A stretch of DNA of 40,566 nt, taken from an uncultured Myxococcales bacterium. Its GTDB lineage: Bacteria > Myxococcota_A > UBA9042. The DNA lies in contig CALENB010000405.1 of assembly GCA_937910235.1 (NCBI GenBank), forward strand, positions 1 to 40,566, written 5' to 3'. Below, piece after piece: positions 35,188-40,566 of the stretch. A model generated the notes under the pieces. It did no database searches and was not told the origin of the DNA. It saw only the letters and a program-made list of their open reading frames with translations. Position numbers and translations under genes: made by a program. Each line of letters begins with the position of its first letter. The stretch's first letter is position 1.

Positions 35188-36987
35188 CTACTGAATAAAG
35201 CTCTCGATGACGCGCTCGACGTCATTTTTCATCACCACGACAAAGATGAAGAAGATGAACCCCATGCCGACGTAGCTGGCCACCATGCGGGTGCGAAGAC
35301 TCACCGGTTTGCGCTTGATGGCCTCGATCGCAAGAAAGAGGAGCTGGCCGCCATCGACGAGCGGAATCGGGAGCAGGTTCAGGATAGCGAGGTTGATGCT
35401 TAGCCAGACCATGATGTGGAAGAAAAACCCCCAACCGAGATCTGCCGTGCGCGAGGCGATTTGAGCCATGAAGATCGGCCCGCCGACGGCCTTCATCGGC
35501 ACTCGTCCGCGGAAAAGGCCGACGACGGTGAGCGTAATGACCTTGATTTGCTCGACCATCGTGGTGCGCGTGTGGTCGAGGGCGTACCCGATACGAGCCG
35601 GGTTCGCCGTCATCTCCGGCGCCTCGTAGCGCTGCGCTTCACCGATACCGAACTTCAACTGGGGGCGTTTCGACGCTTTCTCGGCCTCGACCTCAAGGCG
35701 CAGGTCCGCGCGCAGCACCGAGGCGCTGTCCGGGCCGGCCCGGCGATAGGTCAACGCAAACGGTGTAGCGACCGCGGCGTTCAAGCGCGCGATGAGCTCC
35801 TCACCCTCAAGCCCGACGTTGCCTTCAGCGGCGCGTGCGGTGTCATACGGCCTTCGGATGATATCGGCGAACTCAAAGAGCGAGTTGACGGGGCGACCGT
35901 CGACCGTCAGCAGCTCGTCGCCCGGGCGCAGCCCCGCCTTCTCGGCCGGAGAATCGGGCCCTACGCGGCCGATCACAGCATGCGAGGGGCGAATACCGAG
36001 GGGCATCGCAGTCATCGGAACATCGAGTTGGACGGTGTGTGTCTTTGCCGCGTCGTGCAGCGGCGGCGCTGCGTCTTGCTGCGGCGACACCGTACCCTGC
36101 TCTGGGACCAATTTCTGCACAGCTTCGGTCTTCGGCGCGCTGTAGATGGGCTCGACTTCGAGCGCGATTTTGCCACCAGCCGCGCGCCGCAGCGCCTCCT
36201 CAAGCTGCCAATAGCCGGCGGTGGGCTTGCCATCGACTTTCGTGACCAAGTCACCGCTGCGCAGGCCAGCCCGCCACGCGACGGAGTCCGGCGCAACGGC
36301 CACAATCGCGGCCTGGGTCTTCGGCAGGACTTGGATGCGCCCGACGCGATCGACGATGCCGAGCTCCGGCAGACGCGCGTCCACGCTGGTGTCGGTGGTC
36401 ATCTGCAGGTCGCGCTGTTGCCCGGCGCGGTCGATGACGACCGCCACACGTTTGCCCGGTCGAGCCGAGACTACCCGCTGCAGGTCGCTGAAATGCCGGA
36501 TCTCTTCGCCATCGACGGAGAGGATCCGGTCCCCCGAGAGCAGGCCGGCGCGCGCAGCTGGGCCGCCAGGCAAGACCGTACCGACGCGATTCGAGACGAC
36601 CTGGCCGTCCAACATCAGGGAACCAACGAACAAGATCACCACCGGCAAGATGAAATTTGCGATCGGCCCGGCCGCCACGATCAGCGCCCGACGCCAGACC
36701 GCCTTCGCCGGGAAGCTGTCCTCTGGCAGCGGACCGTCTATCTCAAGCTCAGCGCGGCCACCTTCTTCACCGGTGGGATCTTCGCCGAGCATGCGGACGA
36801 AACCGCCGAGCGGCAGCGCGCGAATGGCGTACTGCGTGCCACCAGACTCCCACTCCAAGACGACTGGACCGAACCCGATCGAGAACGACAAGACCCGCAC
36901 GCCCATCCAGCGCGCGACCAAGAAATGGCCGAGCTCGTGGAAAAACACGAGGGGTACCAGCAGGAGGAGGAAGTACACAGCAAACAT
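35188..36987 (-). CDS. rseP: site-2 metalloprotease RseP with three PDZ domains
   Basis: A 599-residue intramembrane zinc protease. The first transmembrane segment carries HELGH (His17-His21), then ALPLGGFVRMLGED and a second membrane segment. Three PDZ domains follow: ~129-200 (GTVLPGGPAARAGLLSGDRI), ~219-280 (VAPDSVAWRAGLRSGDLV) and ~333-390 (VGPDSPAEKAGLRPGDEL). The C-terminal membrane part holds NLLPIPLVDGGQLLFLAIE, the second zinc-ligand motif (LDG type). E. coli RseP has 450 residues and two PDZ domains; the extra length is the third PDZ and a longer periplasmic insert. It cleaves anti-sigma factors and remnant signal peptides. ATG 36987 follows CGGAG at six bases; an upstream extension of 48 residues is rejected. 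It is divergent from the amidase gene. Confidence 0.94.
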   Translation of the reverse strand: MFAVYFLLLLVPLVFFHELGHFLVARWMGVRVLSFSIGFGPVVLEWESGGTQYAIRALPLGGFVRMLGEDPTGEEGGRAELEIDGPLPEDSFPAKAVWRRALIVAAGPIANFILPVVILFVGSLMLDGQVVSNRVGTVLPGGPAARAGLLSGDRILSVDGEEIRHFSDLQRVVSARPGKRVAVVIDRAGQQRDLQMTTDTSVDARLPELGIVDRVGRIQVLPKTQAAIVAVAPDSVAWRAGLRSGDLVTKVDGKPTAGYWQLEEALRRAAGGKIALEVEPIYSAPKTEAVQKLVPEQGTVSPQQDAAPPLHDAAKTHTVQLDVPMTAMPLGIRPSHAVIGRVGPDSPAEKAGLRPGDELLTVDGRPVNSLFEFADIIRRPYDTARAAEGNVGLEGEELIARLNAAVATPFALTYRRAGPDSASVLRADLRLEVEAEKASKRPQLKFGIGEAQRYEAPEMTANPARIGYALDHTRTTMVEQIKVITLTVVGLFRGRVPMKAVGGPIFMAQIASRTADLGWGFFFHIMVWLSINLAILNLLPIPLVDGGQLLFLAIEAIKRKPVSLRTRMVASYVGMGFIFFIFVVVMKNDVERVIESFIQ

Positions 36988-37145
36988 GGAGGCTCCGCTC
37001 GGCACGGCAGGCGCCGGTTCATGACCCTTGTAGTGTAATCCGCATCGCGATGCGCGCCCAGGGTCAGGCGCCGTGATGGGGCCGCGAAGCTGGTGTTGGT
37101 GCGGGCGATCCGCTATTGGATGGCACGACAACCACGGAGTCTGTC

Positions 37146-40100
37146 ATGGCGTGGCGGGGATTCGAACCGGGACGACACGAGGATCGCGACGCAGCGGACG
37201 GCACACCTACAAGCGCTCGGCGGCGCTGCAGGCGATGGCTGGTGCTGGCGCTTGTGGCCGGCGCGGTCGGCCTGCCAAGTGCGCGCGCGGCCGCAACGCC
37301 AGCGTGTGGCGATGGCGGGCTGCCGGCGCGCTTCACCGAGCACGACCGCGCGATCGCAGCGCCGTGGGCGACCGTCAAACTCGACGTGACGTGGGGACAA
37401 GACCGCTGGTTGGAGGACAGTGAGGTCGACGCTGTCTCTTGGTACTACGTGCACGTGCTCAGCTCGTGGGGGGTGCGACACGTTCGCCTGCTGGTTCGCG
37501 CACCACGCACGCTCTCGGACGCGGCGCCGAAAGGCAGTTGGATCGCGCTCGACGTCATGCTCCGACCCCAGCCGCCGGTGCCGAGTCGCGCATGGGAACA
37601 GACGCTGCCGCCGGCGCCTTTCCGCGCGCCAGCTCCGGCCGTGGTGGGGCAGCCCTGGTCGGGCGCAGGCGCGGGCGCGCTGGCCGGCAAAACGGTCTAC
37701 CTGAGCCCCGGCCACGGTTGGTACTGGAGCGACGTACTTGGTCGCTGGGCGACGCAGCGGGGCAATACGCACAACATCGTCGAAGACTTCGTCAACGCCG
37801 AAGGGGCGCTCCACTACTTGGTGCCCCTCCTGCGCAACGCTGGCGCGCAGGTCGTCGGGGTCCGTGAGCTGGATCTCCAGCCGACCATGGCGCTGATCGA
37901 CGACGGCGACGCCGCTGGCTACGCAGAGACGGGCGTCTGGCAACAGGGCGCCGACAAGGGCTTCGGCGCCGGGAAAGCGCCGTATTCGGGCAGCGCCAAC
38001 CCCTTCGCCCTTGGCGGCTACCGGGCCGTCAAGGTATCCGCAGGCGCCGCGTCGGCGAGCGCGACGTGGACCGCCAAGATCCCACAACCGGGCCTGTACA
38101 CCGTGTACGTCGGCTACACGGCGGGCACCAACCGCGCGGCCGACGCACGCTTTGAAGTCACGCACGCCGGCGGGACTGTGACGCATCACATCGATCAGCG
38201 CCGCCATGGTCAGACGTGGACGGCGCTGGGCCAGTACTGGTTCGAAGGCGTCGGCGTTGTGCGCCTGTTCAACGACAGCAAGGGACCTGCCGATCGCTAC
38301 GTGATCGCAGACGTCGTGCGCTTCGGCGGGGGGCAGGGCGAGATCGTGCGCGGCAACGGCAAACCACCGACGAAAGGCCCCACCTCCGGTCGGCCGCGTT
38401 GGGAGGAGTGCGCTCGCTATTACGCCCAGTATTCGGGGGCGCCGTCGAGCGTCTGGAACGCGTCCTCGGGCGACAACAGCGACGACGTGTCGGCTCGCTC
38501 CCGCTTCGCCGCGTGGCACCACGAAGCGGGAGAGGACGCCGTCTACGTCTCCTGGCACAGCAACGCGCCTGACCCAGCTCGGGGCACGTCGACCTACGTC
38601 TACGGACCGAATCCGCCGAACGGCAGCAAGAACTACACCGGGGTGAAAGGCTCTGCAGAGCTTGGCGCGCTGCTGCAGAAGCACCTCGTCGCGGACATTC
38701 GCGCCGCGTTCGACCCGACCTGGAAGGATCGGGGCCTGTACTCGGCGTACTTCGGCGAGGTCAACCCGTCGCACAACCCGGAGATGCCGGCGGCGCTCAT
38801 CGAGGGGGCTTTTCACAGCACCAAGGCCGACGCGGATTACCTGCGTGAACCGCGATTCCGACACCTGATGGCGCGAGCGATGGTCAAGGCGATCATTCAC
38901 TACTTCGCGCAACGTGACGGCAAGACCGTGGCGCTGCCGCCAGAGCCACCGTCCGCGGTGCGCCTCGACAGCACGGGCGCGCTGAGCTGGAAACCTGGCG
39001 CATCTGGCGGCGTACATGGTCACAAGGCCACTCAGTTCATCGTGCAGACCTCGAGCAACGGCCGCGCGTTCGATGCCGGCGTGGTGACCGACAAGACCAG
39101 CCTGCAGCTGACGATGCCGACGGCCAACGCCGCGCTATTCGCCCGGGTTTTGGCGCGCAACGGGGGCGGGAGCAGCACGCCATCGAGCGTCGTGGGCAGC
39201 AGCGCCGGGTGCGGAGCAGGCCCGGAGGTGCTGATTGTTGACGGCTTCACGCGTCTGCAGGCCTCGCAGATGCCCGTCGACGACCTCACGCCGTGGTCGC
39301 TAGGTCAGGTGCAACGACTGCGGCAATGGCGCATGAACACGTTCGATTTGGCGAAGGAGTGGGTCGACGCCGCGGCGACGGCCGACCGCACCGTCGCGAG
39401 CGTCGGTCGCTCCGGGTTTCTGCCCTTCCAGGTCCCCGCCTCCACTCGCTTGATTATCTGGGCGGCCGGTGAGCAGAGCACGCAGGACGGCGTCCTCAAC
39501 AAGGACGAGCGGGACGCGCTGGCAGCTTGGTTACAGCTCGGTGGTGGGCGGGCGCTGTTGCTCAGCGGCTCCGAGGTCGCCTGGGCGCTCGACAAGCAGG
39601 GTTCGCAGAACAGCGCAGACTGGCTGGCGACTTGGTTTGGCGCACGCTACGAGGCCGACGACGCGGGCGTCTACACAGTTGCGCCCGCGGCAGGCGCGGC
39701 GCTCGCCTGGGCCGGAGGTACATTCGATGATGGCGACGGCCACGCCTACGACGTGGATTGGCCAGACGTGCTCAAGCTCGTTGGCGCGACCGCGCTACTG
39801 GAATACGGCGGAGGCAAAGGCATCGCGGCGACGCGTTACGCGATCGGAGGCGCGACGACCCTGCTGCTCGGGTTTCCACTGGACGCGGTGCAGCCGACCG
39901 CGGTTCGCCGCGCGCTGCTGGCGGCGCTGCTGACGTCCGTCGCCACTCCGGCTGCGTTTGCCGCGGGTTGCGGCACGAGCGTCGCCGACGGGCAGCCAGC
40001 GGACGCTGGCGGAGGGGCCGATGACGCGGGCACCACAGACGGGGGCACATCGCCTGGGGACGCCATGACACCGCTGGACAGTGGTTTGCCGACCGACAGT

Positions 40101-40566
40101 GGCTCACCGACCGACAGCGGCTCACCGCCGGACGCCAGCGCCGCGACGGACGCCGGGCTTGCTGCCGACGCGGTGGTCTGGTTGGACGGCCAGGTGGCGG
40201 ATGGCGGCACGCCAACGACGACGTCCCGACCGGTCGACACGGGCTGCGGCTGCAGCGTCCGACGTGCCGCGAGCGGGCCATCGCACGGCTGCTACGTGCT
40301 GGTTGGTCTGCTGGCGATCGCGCTGCTGCGGCCTTGGTCATCGTTTCGTCCACCACGAAAAAAACAGCGACCGAACAGCAGCATCCAGCAGGTCCGGGAC
40401 GCCGAGCCGTTCCGGCGCACCCAGCGCATGAATTGGGTGCGGCTCTCCGGCGACGACGGCCAGGGCCACGACGGGGCCACGACGGGGCCACGACGGGGCC
40501 ACGACGGGTTGAAACCCGACGCTATCATTGCTGTGCCCGCCTTCGCGGGCACGAAAGCGACACCGG
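37146..40566 (+). CDS. secreted N-acetylmuramoyl-L-alanine amidase with golvesin-like domain and MYXO-CTERM-like tail (open at window end)
   Basis: I translated this frame codon by codon; it is open from ATG 37146 to the window edge (1140 codons), so the true stop is unseen. CGGAG precedes the ATG. A signal peptide lies at ~28-48 (RRWLVLALVAGAVGLPSARA). An Amidase_3 zinc amidase domain is split around an insert: SPGHGW (His190), SWHSNA (His471) and LIEGAFHS (Glu553) are the zinc/catalytic positions. The insert (~235-420) fits the golvesin C-terminal-like domain of xanthan-lyase-type proteins (GLYTVYVGYTAG, DQRRHGQTWTALGQYWF, SGRPRWEECARYY). An FN3-like region, a ThuA/DUF4350-like region (LIIWAAGEQ) and a Ser/Thr/Asp/Gly-rich stalk follow. 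Near 1034 a GCGCS motif, a hydrophobic run and RPPRKKQR resemble a MYXO-CTERM sorting signal. A further ~65 in-frame codons look non-coding. Confidence 0.85.
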   Translation, partial: MAWRGFEPGRHEDRDAADGTPTSARRRCRRWLVLALVAGAVGLPSARAAATPACGDGGLPARFTEHDRAIAAPWATVKLDVTWGQDRWLEDSEVDAVSWYYVHVLSSWGVRHVRLLVRAPRTLSDAAPKGSWIALDVMLRPQPPVPSRAWEQTLPPAPFRAPAPAVVGQPWSGAGAGALAGKTVYLSPGHGWYWSDVLGRWATQRGNTHNIVEDFVNAEGALHYLVPLLRNAGAQVVGVRELDLQPTMALIDDGDAAGYAETGVWQQGADKGFGAGKAPYSGSANPFALGGYRAVKVSAGAASASATWTAKIPQPGLYTVYVGYTAGTNRAADARFEVTHAGGTVTHHIDQRRHGQTWTALGQYWFEGVGVVRLFNDSKGPADRYVIADVVRFGGGQGEIVRGNGKPPTKGPTSGRPRWEECARYYAQYSGAPSSVWNASSGDNSDDVSARSRFAAWHHEAGEDAVYVSWHSNAPDPARGTSTYVYGPNPPNGSKNYTGVKGSAELGALLQKHLVADIRAAFDPTWKDRGLYSAYFGEVNPSHNPEMPAALIEGAFHSTKADADYLREPRFRHLMARAMVKAIIHYFAQRDGKTVALPPEPPSAVRLDSTGALSWKPGASGGVHGHKATQFIVQTSSNGRAFDAGVVTDKTSLQLTMPTANAALFARVLARNGGGSSTPSSVVGSSAGCGAGPEVLIVDGFTRLQASQMPVDDLTPWSLGQVQRLRQWRMNTFDLAKEWVDAAATADRTVASVGRSGFLPFQVPASTRLIIWAAGEQSTQDGVLNKDERDALAAWLQLGGGRALLLSGSEVAWALDKQGSQNSADWLATWFGARYEADDAGVYTVAPAAGAALAWAGGTFDDGDGHAYDVDWPDVLKLVGATALLEYGGGKGIAATRYAIGGATTLLLGFPLDAVQPTAVRRALLAALLTSVATPAAFAAGCGTSVADGQPADAGGGADDAGTTDGGTSPGDAMTPLDSGLPTDSGSPTDSGSPPDASAATDAGLAADAVVWLDGQVADGGTPTTTSRPVDTGCGCSVRRAASGPSHGCYVLVGLLAIALLRPWSSFRPPRKKQRPNSSIQQVRDAEPFRRTQRMNWVRLSGDDGQGHDGATTGPRRGHDGLKPDAIIAVPAFAGTKATP
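40462..40505. repeat. tandem repeat, 11-base unit, four copies
   Basis: Four consecutive 11-base units (ggggccacgac; the first has A at its first base) begin at 40462, 40473, 40484 and 40495. As 11 is not a multiple of three, the unit is read in a different frame in each copy. That is unusual for coding DNA and suggests that this stretch lies downstream of the real end of the amidase gene. Confidence 0.85.
40533..40552. repeat. perfect 8-bp palindromic hairpin (extragenic-type repeat)
   Basis: GTGCCCGC at 40533-40540 and GCGGGCAC at 40545-40552 are perfect reverse complements with a CTTC loop. A smaller inverted repeat (CGGGTT and AACCCG) lies at 40505-40518. Hairpins with a CCCGC-CTTC-GCGGG core are common as dispersed extragenic palindromes in bacteria. 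No T-run follows within the window, so a terminator role is not supported. Confidence 0.6.

Noticed and set aside
37117-37140. TGGCACG resembling the -24 element of a sigma54 promoter upstream of the amidase gene.
   Set aside because: The -12 element (TTGC) is absent at the required spacing; other TGGCAC occurrences in the window fail the same test.
37149-37180. A stretch resembling the T-arm end of a tRNA on the minus strand (ggttcgaatcc).
   Set aside because: The T-stem does not pair beyond two bases and no acceptor stem, anticodon arm or D-arm is found at the right distance; it is within the 5' codons of the amidase gene.
37113-39023. Minus-strand frame of 636 codons opposite the amidase gene.
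   Set aside because: The plus frame carries the signal peptide, Amidase_3 catalytic motifs and golvesin-like blocks; the minus frame is Arg/Ala/Val-rich without recognisable motifs.

Overview
The window is GC-rich, densely coded and Gram-negative in character: several lipobox signal peptides, PlsB, RseP, a CpoB-like protein and a GT51 glycosyltransferase. A sigma54 activator with an N-terminal FHA domain, a second FHA protein, large Ig-like/FG-GAP lipoproteins and a MYXO-CTERM-like C-terminal tail (Cys-Gly-Cys, hydrophobic stretch, basic cluster) point to Myxococcota or a close relative. This placement is inferred from gene content; no rRNA or tRNA gene was found. I saw no insertion sequence, phage module or CRISPR array.

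Layout. Positions 1-1392 (+): the end of an unknown protein, a small membrane protein, and maf. Positions 1421-7447 (-): an unknown protein resembling a metal-site-deficient metallo-beta-lactamase-fold nuclease, an FHA-GAF-sigma54 activator, fbaA (class II aldolase) and fadH (2,4-dienoyl-CoA reductase); fbaA and fadH overlap. Positions 7597-16375 (+): a long PlsB, a DUF507 protein, a GYF_2/DUF4234 membrane protein, a small lipoprotein, and a large AsmA-like protein with a C-terminal GT51 peptidoglycan glycosyltransferase domain.

Positions 16445-36987 form an unbroken minus-strand block. In transcription order it contains rseP, tsaB, a PqqD-like RRE protein, a 2347-residue Ig-like/FG-GAP lipoprotein, a 62-residue candidate RiPP precursor, an HprK-like kinase, a radical SAM/SPASM enzyme, an S26-like peptidase, a CpoB-like lipoprotein, a LysM protein, an FHA coiled-coil protein, a Ycf46-type AAA ATPase, a Ycf35/DUF1257 protein, a DUF2997 protein and an unknown 249-residue protein. 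Positions 37146-40566 (+): a secreted Amidase_3 protein with an embedded golvesin-like domain and a MYXO-CTERM-like tail, still open at the window edge.

Two groups look like undescribed or little-described systems. The first (24017-34310) is a probable RiPP locus: a PqqD-type recognition element, a precursor with a YxxP leader motif and two core cysteines, a radical SAM/SPASM enzyme, an HprK-like kinase and an S26-like peptidase, with a giant surface lipoprotein inside the same unit. Three of its junctions overlap or nearly abut. The second (16445-21664) places the cyanobacterial/plastid families Ycf46, Ycf35 and DUF2997 with an FHA coiled-coil protein, coupled to it by an ATGA stop/start overlap, in what looks like a heterotroph.
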